Of a stretch of DNA of 64,000 nt, positions 22,445 to 34,472 are shown one piece after another (the first letter of the stretch is position 1; every line of letters starts with the position of its first letter). Below the pieces are notes generated by a model. That model saw nothing but the letters and a program-made list of their open reading frames with translations. It had not been told where the DNA came from and ran no database searches. The stretch lies in contig SPDT01000002.1 of NCBI GenBank assembly GCA_008477525.1, positions 682,001 to 746,000 of the forward strand, read 5' to 3'. A program made the translations under genes and the position numbers. Origin of the DNA: Hypomyces perniciosus. Lineage: Eukaryota > Ascomycota > Sordariomycetes > Hypocreales > Hypocreaceae.

Positions 22445-23939
22445 AGCGCTGTGATGGCGGTCGGCGAGCTGAGGAGCAGGAATAGATGGTTAGTGGGCTG
22501 TCATCGCGAAATAGACATTGTATCTCGTTCTGTGAATACTACCGATATGTTTGTTAGCAGCGCGCTCTTAGCTGATTGTACACACAGCACATATGAATCG
22601 CCTCTCCACGCATATCAAATATCGATGATATGATCCCATCTCGGAGCCGATTTAACCCTCGGCCCAAAATTCTGTGGAATCTGTGGATCTCCGAATCGGA
22701 AGAGGCAGGAGCGGCACGAGATGGAGTAGCGCCACGTCCCACCACCTTCCTGGTCCCAACAGTCCAATCAGCGCTGGTCGCGCAAACCTTCGTATCCGTT
22801 TTAGGCATGTCCGAGAATAGTATAAAAATATAAAAAGAGGGCTGACCCCCCTCTCGACGTCTGTGATCCGTTTCCCCTGTTTGTTCTGTTGTTGTTGTGT
22901 CGCAACCACGCGCAAAGATATCCGACATTCGCTCACACCGTCCGTTTTGTGGTGTTGCAGGAGACGACGCAGTACGTGCGCTGTGGTTCATTTGGGCCTG
23001 CGCAACTGGCCAGACACCCAGCGCTCTGCCTGTCGCCCGCCAGCACCTCGTCCGCCAGCTCTACCACTCCTCGCCAGCCCTGACAGCTTCCGCCAGTCCT
23101 CCCCTAACTCTCCCGCCTGTCACCACTGCCAGCACCCTCGCACTTGGCCGAACACTATATACCCCTAAAAAAAAGTAAGCTTTCCAACAGCCAGGTTAGG
23201 AACGCACCAGGTGCACCTGGCCTGGCGGGATGCCACACCCCAGACTCCCTCTAAGGGCAGGCTGAATCTGGATGGAGCCCCAAGGTCGCAGGTTCGAAGC
23301 ATGACGATGCCTCTCGAACCCACGACTCAGCTGGCTCTTCTCTCTGGATGAGGTCTCGAATATTCCCTGGAGGAGACGGGTTCCCACCCCCTGAGCGGGT
23401 GCAAGCAGTAATAAGACGAGAACTTCGGTTGTAGTCTTACCGGGAGGCGCCTCCTGGTTCCTGAGAATGGGATGGCATCCCTCTTTTTTTGGAGTTTTTT
23501 GCAATTTTTGTTTTTTTTATGGTGACTACTTTTCTTCTTTTTTTGCAGATGGAGATGCATTCCTCTGTGCAATCTCTTGGCAATCTCTTTTTTTGGCTCT
23601 TGTGAGATGATCCTTTCCATTGCTTGTAGATGAATTGTGTGGTGCGGCACCATCGCGATCTTGGTCATGGTGTTTAGTGGTGAGTGTGTGTGCATACATG
23701 CATTGTTGCTGTAGCCATCAGCTCTTGATCGCCATATCTCCATTCCACGATTTTTTGACACGTTTTAAACCCATTGCTAGCATCTATCTACATAATATGA
23801 TTAAAGAAATGACCAAAAAAAGATACAAAAAATCATCCCTGAGCTTGAATTCGCGATTTCCCCCTGACCCGAATCCCAAATCGCCTCCTGCGACCGACCG
23901 ACTTACTGACCGGCAGTTCTGTTCCTCGACACGAGATGA
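22445..23939. other. Intergenic with a possible unassigned exon
   Basis: No gene can be modelled with confidence. On the plus strand 22897-23172 is open (about 92 codons) and ends in AAAAAAAA followed by GTAAGC, a good donor; its text (RQHLVRQLYHSSPAL) resembles a mitochondrial presequence, but I found no convincing following exon. Around 23500-23600 there are T-rich tracts and a TTTTTTTGCAG acceptor-like site. Confidence 0.35.
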
Positions 23940-24929
23940 CTAAAGCATCGGCCAGACAAGCTTGTAAAACCCTTGTATCAAAATCTGCCACACAATCCAG
24001 AATCCAAAAGCTGCCCCAAACGCAAACGCCGAGATTCGTCCTCCCTCTGCTTCCGACGCTTCATCACCAGGCGCCTGCGACTCCTCGGCAGGGCGGGTGG
24101 CTGGAGCTGTTTGCCTCTGTAGGGACTCTGGGGGTTGTTTACCTTGCATCCTCGGCTCGGGGTTCAACTCGCCGTAAGCGGCGGAAACGTGAAGAGGATG
24201 CCTTGTTGGCGGAGAAGGCTCGCGGCAGGGACTGGTCTGATACGCTGAGGGCTGAAACTGCGGAGGAGGAGAGTAATCCGTGTTCAAGCTCGGTGGATAG
24301 ATGGCATTCAGCCAGAGGCCATGGATTATTTCTGTCGTGTGGAATGTGCAAAAGGGCTCTGTTGGTCGAGTGACGGAGTGATAGCACGCTTCGATGCGGC
24401 ACTCGTCTGTGGAGAAATCTAGTCAGTCTAGATTCGCGGACACAGATGGCTGTGTTTGAACGAAAAAAAAGGAGGGGAGGAGATCTTACGGAAGTCGCAA
24501 TACCAAGGGAAAGGCTTGTGTGTAGGATCCTCTCTCAGTCTCTCATCGCATCCTGAGAAAGTGCAAATGGAATCTGTTTCTCCGATCAGCGAATCTCAAG
24601 GTGGAGTTGACCTCAACTCGGTAGAATGGGTGCCACTCACGGGTTTGGCAGAACTTCTCCTTCGACCGTTTCTGCTCATTGCAAATCCCTGGTCCGAGGC
24701 CACATGAATCTACACAGTGTCAGTGATGGAAGCTGGGGGAAAAAGGGGGGATCTAGAACTTACGCTTATGACAGTGGGGAGATTCGAGAGTCGTTCCATT
24801 GTCAATGATGGACCAACAATCTCGACTGCACTTGGGGACGCTGCATGTGGTTCTTCTGGGTTTCTGTGGACTGTCCTCGGACCATCTGCTGCGGGTCTTG
24901 CCAATCAGTTGGCCGAATGAGGGTGCCAT
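23940..24929 (-). CDS. Four-module CCCH repeat protein with C-terminal membrane anchor
   Basis: Not a family I can name. Exons are 24764-24929, 24641-24709, 24490-24573 and 23940-24406, giving 261 residues; introns are 54, 67 and 83 nt, all phase 1. The protein carries four tandem modules C-x4/6-C-xn-C-x2-H: C29/C34/C53/H56, C58/C65/C76/H79, C82/C87/C104/H107 and C109/C114/C126/H129. Each of the three introns splits the final His codon of a module after its first base, so one exon equals one module. Zinc binding is inferred from the ligands. Residues 130-230 are Pro/Gln/Ser-rich, and the last 35 residues hold one hydrophobic helix (FAFGAAFGFWIVWQILI), so a tail anchor is likely. There is no signal peptide, which places the modules in the cytosol if tail-anchored. 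The start MAPSFGQLIG is the first ATG after the TATA-like box. Confidence 0.8.
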
Positions 24930-25076
24930 GATGTGTGAGCGTTTGTGGATATGGATTGTTCTCGAATGAAGCTGTATCTGTAAAGCTTTAGGTCGGCAGA
25001 GGAGGCGAGAGTTGGTGGAGAAGAAGATGATGATGATGAAGAAAGCAGGACCAGATCATGGGGGATGAAGCAATGC

Positions 25077-25085
25077 TTTTTATAT
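25077..25085 (-). promoter_or_regulatory. TATA-like box of the CCCH repeat gene
   Basis: GATATAAAA on the minus strand about 150 bp before the ATG at 24929, followed by a CT/ATC-rich leader. Confidence 0.4.
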
Positions 25086-26280
25086 CATGATGGACGAGTC
25101 CTTCCAGACCCGTAGCCGTCGTGATATGCATGTGGCTGGCTGACGGACCACGATTCTGTCAAGTTTGTTCCATATCAGTAACATAGAGTGAAGCTGCCCT
25201 GCGGGTAGGCCCCCTGTGCGAAAGTCATAGCGAAGAGATATGCTGCAAAATCCCATAGCTCCCGTATGTCTGTTGAGACAAAGGGGCGAGTACGTGGGAT
25301 GCACAACGGATACATATATCTACCTATTCTGCTTGCCGGCCCAGCTGGTGGCGGGCCTTCGCCGCGAGAGTGAATCACGAACATATCACCATCGATGGGA
25401 CTATGTTACTAAAGTCCATGTCATGGATGTTTGCCTTATGATGTAGTGTGCAGTTTGCCGCTCGTCATGATTCACCACCCGCTTCGTTTTCGTATCCTTG
25501 AAGTTTCTCAGTTCCGGTCGCAAAGAACGGGAATGCGAGGAAGACAGACAGCTTTTGAATCCAAATGCCTGTCTTCCGTGTCTCCAAACGGGCATCTACA
25601 TGACCAAACAGCTGATAACTCTTCAATAATCCCAGGCTTGCCACAAACCGCGTTCTTATAAATATTCACTCACATCGGGCGGTTACATACTAATTAACAA
25701 AGGGACCGCTTTTCTTTACATACAATGTCCGTTTCTGCAACTCAGTGAATATGGCGTTTTTCTGCGGGATATGTGATGAACTCCTGGTGGATGTCGTTCA
25801 TCCCATTTTCGGGGAAACCGGAGGGGAATTCACTGCGTTCCCACGATTCCCGCCCCAGTGAATGGTTTCAGGGCTGCTGGCGACTCTTGATATGTCAAGT
25901 CCCATGAGCGCTGCATTATACACATCGTTGTCCATACAATTGCCCGCAATATTGAGCCAAAGATCAATCACTCATCATTTCTGACCAAAGTGAAGTTATT
26001 GATCGGTCAAGATGTTCGCCCATGCCACTGGCACTGCCTTAGGACATACATATTCTTAAGCATGTTGTGCCTCTCCATCGATATACCATACTAGTTAACA
26101 ATAATTCTGGATATTATTTGGTAAACTTGAAGTTGAAGCTATGGTTCGAAGTGAGATAGCCAATACAAGATTAACAAGTCCAGCCAACAACACTCCAGCA
26201 CACGCATCTCGTTCGACGTCACAAATGAGCTGGTACTCTCATTTTATGACCTCCAATGAAAGCGCCTCAATAACTAACTC
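25086..26280. other. AT-rich gene-free segment
   Basis: No gene is supported. Base composition falls toward AT, especially 25650-26280, next to the LysM relic. This fits old repeat-induced mutation but I cannot measure it. Confidence 0.45.
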
Positions 26281-26289
26281 AGTAATAAT

Positions 26290-26838
26290 AACTTGATTGA
26301 ATGAAGCTACAATTAGATCCCATACTGGGATTCTACACCTTGAAATTGCTGATAGAGATGTGGTTGGAATCGCAAATCTTTGCATAATTGTCTCCTAATG
26401 CTGCTTTGTAGAACTTGCTGCAGCTAGCCGTTATGTCAGTCTTATTTTTTTTTGATTAGTGAGGGGCGTAGTGACTCATGGCTTCACGCCGACGCAAACA
26501 CAATAGCCTGGTCAGAGTTTCAAGTAATCCGCCTCACCCCTAGGATTATAGGAATAGAACTGGTTTGTGAAGCTATCATTACCAACACCCGGGTTGAAGA
26601 GGAAAAATTGGTCTAGAGTGATGTCATATGAGAAGGCGATGGTATAGCAGTCATCTCTAGAAACGACCTTGTAAATCATGTTACAATCGGTAACCATACC
26701 ATCCTGTGTTGGAGTTGGAGTGGCAATTGCCGTGTTGCTTAATGAGGTGGTTGACTGGTTGCGGTGGTAGAGCTTCAAATGGGAAGATCCGAGTTGCTTC
26801 AGGATTTCTCTTCCCGGTAATGACGCATACGGACTCAC
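26290..26838 (-). pseudogene. Relic of a LysM-domain protein gene
   Basis: Two decayed LysM domains lie in order on the minus strand. The first (about 26690-26475) follows a Ser/Thr/Pro linker typical of LysM proteins (TAIATPTPTQDGMV) and reads CNMIYKVVSRDDCYTIAFSY, then YDITLDQFFLFNPGVGND. It breaks down with a stop (TGA at about 26511) before a recognisable PGYCVCVGVKP end. The second (26422 to about 26290) reads CSKFYKAALGDNYAKI, then HISISNFKV, then TAG at 26333-26335 where the family has Trp, then NPSMGSNC. The Tyr in GDNY stands where family members have Cys. Both changes fit G-to-A on this strand, as expected of repeat-induced point mutation. Intact relatives bind chitin; this copy cannot give a full protein. 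Spliced rescue was looked for and not found. Confidence 0.65.
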
Positions 26839-26839
26839 C

Positions 26840-29800
26840 TCGCTCCTTGCACTGATACTGTGTTAGCCAACATGTCTATGCCAATTCCAGGGCGTATGGT
26901 ATGGGGAGATACGTACAAGATGGGCAGTCTCTTGGTTTTGCTTTGACGATGTGGAGAGCCTTGTCTCGAGATGCGTCGAAAGAGGCTTATAGATGGATTA
27001 GTAATGCCGTGGCTCAGTCCAGCCAACCAAGCCACACAGCGCGGGGAAACCCCCAGACTCTTCTGTCAAAAAAAAACTGGCACTGGCAGCGTCAGCGTCA
27101 AAATGACGGCCATTGATGAAATTGCCATTCAAGCCGACATGACGCTTATATGAGCAAATCGAAATTGCCGGTTGGTCGCCATTCTCGCTTAATATGACGG
27201 TTGATCATGCAGCCCAATTTATTAGCGTTCCGAGAATACGGGCATGGCCGATCCGCTGCAGCTCTGAACCGTAATTCACAGCCTTTGAACGGAGTCGATT
27301 CGGGCGAGTCCGATGATAGTATTGGATACTCGACAGCTTGACGAGTCGGTCCGAGTGATTCCCTCCTATTTCACAAATCTAGGCCGAGGAAGATGGTCCG
27401 CTTTCCCGATTCCCGTGGCGCCCAACTAGTGTCTGTCGTCGGGTTGCTGCACTCAGGCTCGCTCGGGTGCGAGTCGGGATGTGGTGCATACACCTAGTCT
27501 TGACCTAGTCTTGACCTAGTCTTGACCTAGGTCATGATGGTGGTGGTGGTTGTGGTGATGGTACTGCGACAGTTCAGTTCAAGGTGAATGAAAACGGAAA
27601 AGATCATTGCCCGTGTGTGAAACTGTGGTTTCATGAATCCAAACTATACGATCCTAGCAAAGATGCGCTACTGTGAGTTTGAATGTCGTCCATACAAGAT
27701 GGTTGGTTGGTGTGTCTCTTGGATGTGTGTCTTGTATATAAGTCGCCCATTGTTCTGCTAATGGATTGTGTATGAACAGCACATACCGCTGTTCCTTTGT
27801 CGGTGAGGGTGCGAATGAGTGAGTGAGTGCTTTCAATGTCTTGAAATGGCCATGTCTTGATGAGAATGGAAGAGCGTTTCTTTTTCTGCCTTCCCCTCAT
27901 TGCATTGTTCCTTGCGTCTTCGACATGTTCGGGCTGCAACGACAACAACAACAACAAGGCCCCATCACGGGTCGCCACGCCGATTGTGTTACCAAGGACA
28001 CATACGGACCTCGGTATGTGTAAATATGAGGTAGGCAGTAATAAGTTGCCAGAATGCCATGGAATCTCGAACGGCCGAAATTTTAACTTTTCGACTCGAA
28101 ATGCACGAAAACAGTCTGGACATAGGGCTGGGCTGATTCTACCGAATGGTGAAGATCGGGCACCTGCATCGCACCTTTACCGAGGAGGCTTGCATAAGTT
28201 GGCTGCCCGTGGTAGTGGTGAGACCTAACTTCATGTTAAAAAAAAAACCACTCACTCACACACACACACACACACAAGAAAAACAAACCGTGAGTGAAGA
28301 AAAAAAAAGCGGTAATCTGCCCGAAAAGAAAACAAAAACTAGCGAAAAAGCTAGTCACCTGAAAGTCTCACAAGTTGTTAGTAGTGACTTACACGACCGT
28401 CAGACTAACAAAACAAGTGAGATTTTCCCATCACGGCAAAAAAGGCCGGAGGCCAACTCGTGGACATGGCTTGTTTCGGACAATCTCTGCAAGGATGACC
28501 CTTTGTTCGTTGGGGGCGACAATCATGCAGGTAGCGCAATCTTCGCCGAGGCTTTGCATCAGCGAGCGGTGATTGTTTGTTTTGTTTATTTATTATGGTG
28601 CATTAGGAACTGGATCCTGTGGTGGTACGAAGTACTCTGTGGTTGTGGTCTTCCGCGAATGCCGACATCTTTTTGGGATCCTTGTCTGATGCTGGTGTGG
28701 CTGCTGCTGCGGTGTACGGAGTACGGGGGGAGGATGGTATCATCAGTTGCCCCTCACAAGCAGGACTTTTGTTTTTATTATTTTCAGCTGCAGTTGATGA
28801 CGACGAGCGTGAGATGATCGTTCGCATACCACAGCAAAGGGGAATGAAGGAGTTGGTCCGACACTCCTACTCCGTACTTCTCCGCGATACTAGCACGAGT
28901 CGTATTAGTAGGAGTAGTAGTACGAGTAATATCCAGGGACCTGATGTTGTGATGAGAGGACCACGGCTAAAATAAAAAAAGACCTCGCCTAGCAAGACAC
29001 GAAACGGACCGGGCCAAGGGAGTAAATGCAAATGCATAGAGTACGTAGTAGTAGTACAACAACGTGCCTGTCTCGATTGGGTTTGAGACCTTTGTTTCTT
29101 TGCTTGTTCTCATCAGTCGAGTCAAAAGACTCACTCGTCAGATTAACAAAAAATACCAGTCGTACGAGTAGCAGCAGTGACATGACGTGGTTGCGGCCAA
29201 GGCAGCCTTTTTTTTCTGCCCGAGCCCGGCGGAGAGGCCAGCGGGGATCTCCTGGAGGTTCAGCCATCTCCATTCTTTGATCCACGGGATGGCTGGAGCC
29301 GAGAGTAGTACTTCTACTACTAAATACTACGGAGTACTCCTACTACTACTTCGTACTGCTCTGTTCATTACCTAGTAGGTAGATACAGTTCCTGCCGGAC
29401 TGGCCGGTCGACCCAAGGCGCTTGATATGCGTGATACTATGCGTCTCGCTCCCATTTCGCCCAATTTCGCCCATTTGGCCCGTTTCGTCGCATATCACTC
29501 CCCCGTCATGACTGCGTAACGTGTCTGTCCGGGTCTGCCTCATGCTGACCGTAACATGGATGCCATGGATACTTACTACTGACTGCTACGAGTCTGTACG
29601 GAGCAAGGCGGCCAGCACAGCGCCTCTTGGTCTCGCTGCCAGCGCACCACCGCCCTCTGGTTCACGGACAGGGGTACTCGCGCCGTTACTGGTCCCCCTC
29701 AGCTCTCGACACTGCTAGACACAGCAAGGCACAGCTAGACATGGCTTGTCAGGGCTCGCCATGGCATCCTTGATCCAGGGCTAGAGGCATCTCCCCTGCT

Positions 29801-30513
29801 GCTGGATATGCAAGTCCAGCAGGCCCGAAACGCCACAGCGAGCTACCGGAGAAAATAGAAAACGAGCTAGCTAGGGGCAGGCACGTCATTATTTACTTTG
29901 GCACCAGCGCAAGACCAAAGAAATTGACGTGCGTTTTCCAAGGAAAACCTCGCCTTTGCGTGCCTTTGCGTGCCTTTGCGTCGTCCGTCTCCTTCTGTCA
30001 TCCTCCGCCTTGGATGCAGCGAGGGCAGGCCCTGTTTGCGAAGAGAGTACGAGTACGGATAGAAGGAAATGGTCCGTGACGCCACCGTTGAATGAATCAT
30101 CATCAATGGCTGCCGTCGACGCCATTGCTTGGGACTACTTCTTTTGTGCATCCTGTCGTGATACCAAGCCTCAAGCTTCAAGCTCCGAGCTCTAAGCTCT
30201 AAGCTCCACGAGTAAGCTCCCAGCAATCCTCCTCGCGCCAGGGCCACTGCGGCGGCGGCTTTTGGAACACGAACGGATTCTCCGGGACTTTGCGACATTC
30301 CAATTGCGAGACGAGACTATCGCATCGCATTGCAGCGTTTTCGGCCATCGATCCATCGATCCATCCCATTTAGCTTTTTTGCCGGCTTCCGTCCATTTAA
30401 GATAAGGTGAGCTTGTCTCGCTCGCCCTGGAGTTCTGTCCTCCACCCGGTCAGCCCGCCCTTTTGTGTGGGAACACCAGCCCACGCGCAGCTTCTTCTTC
30501 ACCACACGTTGGC
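26840..30513. other. Gene-poor, repeat-studded segment
   Basis: 3.7 kb with no supportable gene. It contains an 11-mer tandem (CCTAGTCTTGA, three copies, 27493-27530), a (CA)n tract near 28254-28276, a 10-mer tandem (GCCTTTGCGT type, about 29950-29985), and dense TAC-3nt-GTA elements at 28627, 28714, 28869, 29040, 29326-29356 and 29597. A 223-codon frame at 28146-28817 runs through the CA tract and two of these elements and is judged spurious. Confidence 0.5.
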
Positions 30514-33167
30514 ATGACCATGGCTGGTCCGAGGTCAAGATCAGACAGTGTCCGCAGGGCACGCGGCTTCACAGTGGGCGAAGAGGCCAAATCCGTGCCC
30601 CTGAGGCGGTGGGATGGGCTCAGCAAGACGTGTAGAGAATGGGACAGTCTACGAAGGGTAGGTCGATGTCTCTCCTGTGCCAATCCAATGGTACCTTCTA
30701 ACCCTGCTTTCATCATCTAGGACCCCGAAATCTGGGAGAGAAACGGAAACTGTCTTGTTCACCTCTACGCCAAAGGCGAATCAAAGAGGGGTCCATCGTT
30801 CAAGCTGCCGCTTTCAGCTTTACTCTCCGCCAGCTGCTTTCCGCTGATTGAGCGGTTCTCGGTACTGGAGGGCCTCAATTCAAAGACGGCTAAGGCTATC
30901 GAGAAATGGGATCAGCAGCATCCGCGATCCACGGTGGAGCTGTACATTCCAGCACCGCCCTCAGCTACCGAAACCCAGGCTCGCCATTATTATGTAGCAA
31001 TCCGGAACTTGATTGCCTGGAATCTGAAAAGGCCAATGGTTGGGGAGCAGCTGGGAAGTGCATTGATCGGGCTTCTGCATTCTATGCATGAATTTCGATC
31101 AGTAACGGACACCAATGTGGACGACCTGATGCGCTACCTTCGCCAAGCTGGCTACACCAACATGGCTGAGGAACCGGGACACGCATTGGCGATTCTCCAA
31201 CTGGCAGAGGCCTTCCAGATCAAGGAGCTTTACGCACAATCGTTCGCCCATTGCGTGGGCATGCAGGACCGCTTGTCCGGCAGCTCGGAATACCAGGTAA
31301 GAAAATCGAGCACTTGTCAAGTCTAGGTCTCAAAGCAGGAAACTGACTCAATTGACAGCTCACGAGCGCGGTATCGAGGAAGCTAATCCGCAAAGCACGC
31401 ATCGACATGAATGCTATGCTGCTGCAAACAACAGACATGCTGACAACCTTTCTTGATGAGGAACTGTCAGAGGCTCATCTAGCTATTCCATCCGGAACCC
31501 GCGCTCACCTCGAGAGGTTCAGAAGCTTCCTTTTGTCCTTCTACACCAGCAAGATGGGCTACTATCCGCCCAAGTCGTTTAGTTCAGGTCTGCTCCGCGC
31601 CATGGCCAAGGACTTTGAGGCACTGTACAAGCTGTTGGTGGACAGCAACTATACCTGCTCCGACACGATACCGTCTACAGCGGCCGGTGGAATTTGTATT
31701 GAGCAGCTTGTTCAGTCTTTCGATGACCGCCACAAGCTTAAGCCTTTGGCACACCCGCTGCCTCGACTTCCCCAAATTGACTCCCGTACTTCGTTCCGAC
31801 TCATGTCGTGGCTCCCGTTTAGTGGTAAGGCTAACGCGAGTCACCGCCAAGTAACACATGCTGCGTTGATCAAAGCCTCTAACTGGACGGAGAGCGTGTT
31901 TAAGAACGATCTTGTGCGGGCATATCGGGCGTTTGAGGAGCAATCTGTCCTGGCACCAAACAAGGCCGACAAGAGCGAGAAGGTCTCCGTCGTGGACGCA
32001 CGCAAGGTGCGCTGGATCATGATCTACGCCATCTATCAGATTCTGCGACGGGCCACCCAACACACACCCGGGGTGCAACAGGATGACACTACGTACCACA
32101 TGGCTGTACCAATAGACAACCTGCCCCCGTGGAAAGAATCACATGAAATAAACAGCTTATTACGACGCCAGACTGATTTGATCACCAGCAATGGGATCAC
32201 GGCTAGTTGGCGGGATAGGGGCCTGGAGAACTCTGCTGGCAAGATAGAGATCAAACCAGACATAGACTACTTTGCGCTCACGCGCGGAGAACGGCGATCC
32301 TCCATGTCGAACGTGTCGGATAGCCCTACCACCAATCTCTCCCGGTCAAGTTCCTTCTCAATAAGCTTGAAACGTAACTCGACCATTCGAAGGTCCTTGA
32401 GAAGGTTTAGAACAGGCTCGCAATCAGAATCACACCCAGTGACAGTAACATCGCCCTCAAAACCTACCTATCGCGAAATCGTTGTGCAGGGTTACGGCAA
32501 TGGGACACATGATGTCATAGTTGAGCCTGATGAGGGTCTTATGATGAAGACTGGGAACCTCGCAAGCCGGAGTGATTCCACGGCCTCCTCGCAGACCAAC
32601 TCAAGCTCAATCGCGGACTCGGTTCTGGACAGCATGAGCAGCACTATCGACACATTACCGTCGACCACAGCGCCCACCCCAACGTCTGCTGTGCCAGAGA
32701 AGTCTCTAGAGCTGGAGCTCATGCTCGCTCGCTGGGGACCGCAGGATAAAACCCCTATGCGCATGTCATCCATCACGCGTTCGGCCTCTGAAACCGCCAT
32801 CTCCAGAGACTTGCCGAACGTTGCCATCGCACAGAGCATCAGCTACACCAAAGTGTCCGAGAAGAAGGTGATTGTCCAAAGAAAACGAAGGAGCCTAGAG
32901 CCCACGCGGTCGACACCGGCGCCGGCGCCGGACGCTGTTCCCAGACGGTACAGCATGCTTTCAGACTTGAGGCGAAAGAGCGGCGGATCCGAAGGCAGGT
33001 CAGTGCCGGTTCGGATACGCGAGAACGATATTGATGAGGAGCCCTGGGCCTCTCACAGGAAATCGGATGACTGGTCCATCTTCATGGGTAACACAGCCGC
33101 CAAAACAGATGTGAACGACGCCTGGGCGCAGTACACTGACCTTGGCGGGCTGACTGATATGAGGTAA
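30514..33167 (+). CDS. DUF8004-type conserved fungal protein
   Basis: Large protein of 842 residues conserved in Pezizomycotina but without known function. Exons are 30514-30657, 30721-31296 and 31359-33167, with introns of 63 and 62 nt, both phase 0, and branch sites TTCTAACC and CAATTGAC. The start MTMAGPRSRS is used; a second ATG two codons on has a better context. Conserved domain text covers residues about 40-420: CREWDSLRRDPEIWERNGNC, LVHLYAKGESKRGPSFKLPL, CFPLIERF, ELYIPAPP, AIRNLIAWNLKRPMVGEQLG and LPPWKE near the end. The remaining half is Ser/Thr-rich, basic and probably disordered (SSSFSISLKRNSTIRRSLRR), with many potential phosphosites. There is no signal peptide or membrane helix. 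It is convergent with the next gene. Confidence 0.85.
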
Positions 33168-33724
33168 TGAAAGAAGAAAATAACTGGGATAACAAAACAT
33201 TGGGTGTGACAAAAAAAAAGGGGGCGTGAGGTTTTTTTTTTGTGGGAAACACCGCCTCACTGGCATTCTGCTTACGACTTTTGTTTGTTTCGGTTTGTTT
33301 TTGTCTTGTTTTTGGTTTGTTTTGATACCCAGTGTCGACAGGCACGACACATTGACGATACCACTTGTCTGATCATTCATTATAATTCCGATATCCTTTG
33401 TATTTAGGGGGGGTGGATTCGCAGGTGTTGATGGAATGGGACACACTCTGGACAGAGACACGCTAGCGCATTGTTTCTTTGTAAGAGATGGAGGGGCGGA
33501 TAGCAACGGGAATATATATATATATATATATATATGACGATATTCTAGATGGATTGGTGAATTGGACGTTAATACACCGCATTGTCCACCTCTTTATGCG
33601 TCGCATTCCCTTGTATGTAACCAAAATAGCAGACCCTTTTTTTCCATTCCCATAAAATAACCATACCCTACCTAATCCGGTTTGTACCATTTATCGTTTC
33701 CGCGCGAATTTATCGAGTCAAGGT
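33168..33724. other. Convergent intergenic region with AT microsatellite
   Basis: 3' regions of two convergent genes. Contains poly-A and poly-T runs and an (AT)12 microsatellite at 33512-33535. No gene is seen. Confidence 0.6.
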
Positions 33725-34472
33725 TCATTCGCTCTTGGCGTGGGAGGCCGACTCGAGACCATTTAGGATCTCACCACCAAGAGAGCCGATCATGTAAGCA
33801 GAACCAACAAGCCACGCGCCGCTGCAGAAGAAAAATGTCAGACAATATGCAAAAACACCAAGGGCAATTAGGCAAACGTACTTGGGAATTATCCAAAGAA
33901 ACAGCAAGGTCACGAAGTCATTGTGGCCAATACCGTCGAAGCCGCTGAAATACTCGTTCGCCCCTACAACAACAACAAAACCTCGTCAGCACCTTGCCAA
34001 TTTGCCAAAGCCTCTTCCGGAGGGGCGGCTTACAGTATAGAACCGTCTTGCTCAGCGTCATAACCGCCGCGCTGAACCCAATAAGCACAGCCTTGGCTCC
34101 CGCTCGTCCCGTAATCGCATTGGTCTTCGCGCCCACGGCAGAGCCCTGGGTGTAGCAAATCAACAGGTACCAGATGTACATGGCCGTCTCCACCACGTTG
34201 AGGAACCCCTGGGCGGCGGTAAAGCCGTTGCGCGCGTTGAACGCCTTGAAGCCGTAGATGTGGTCGATTTCGCCGTAGAGCTTGTAGGGCGCCCAGACGG
34301 GGTAGTGCAGCGAGCCGCCGGGCATGGTGTGCGGGCGGCCGAGCACGTAGCCGGTGTCCCAGATGACGAGGGGGAGGGAGATGGCCATCCAGAGGAGGGT
34401 CCAGGAGGTGGGCGAGTGTGACCAGGCGACGGCATTGTTGCGCTTGGAGGAGCCGTTGGCTTTGGGAGCCAT
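33725..34472 (-). CDS. EXPERA/emopamil-binding-like multi-pass membrane protein
   Basis: 205-residue integral membrane protein. Exons are 34034-34472, 33882-33963 and 33725-33821, with introns of 70 and 60 nt (phases 1 and 2). Start is MAPKANGSSK. About four to five hydrophobic helices are visible. The first ends in LPLVIWDTGYVLGRPHTMPG, which resembles the 'W-x-x-WD-x-x-Y-x-x-RP' entry of EXPERA-domain proteins (EBP, TMEM97). Later segments are GFTAAQGFLNVVETAMYIWY, VLIGFSAAVMTLSKTVLYW and NEYFSGFDGIGHNDFVTLLF, then IIPNGAWLV. EXPERA relatives are ER sterol isomerases or binding proteins; I cannot show that this one has that activity. The C-terminus is short and polar. Confidence 0.65.

Noticed and set aside
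23281..23400. tRNA-like B box (GGTTCGAAGC) near 23291 and GGGTTCGAG on the other strand near 23320
   Set aside because: No matching A box, acceptor stem or cloverleaf could be drawn around either.
28146..28817. 223-codon plus-strand frame
   Set aside because: Runs through a CA microsatellite, poly-A runs and two TAC-3nt-GTA elements; composition changes abruptly and no family is recognisable.
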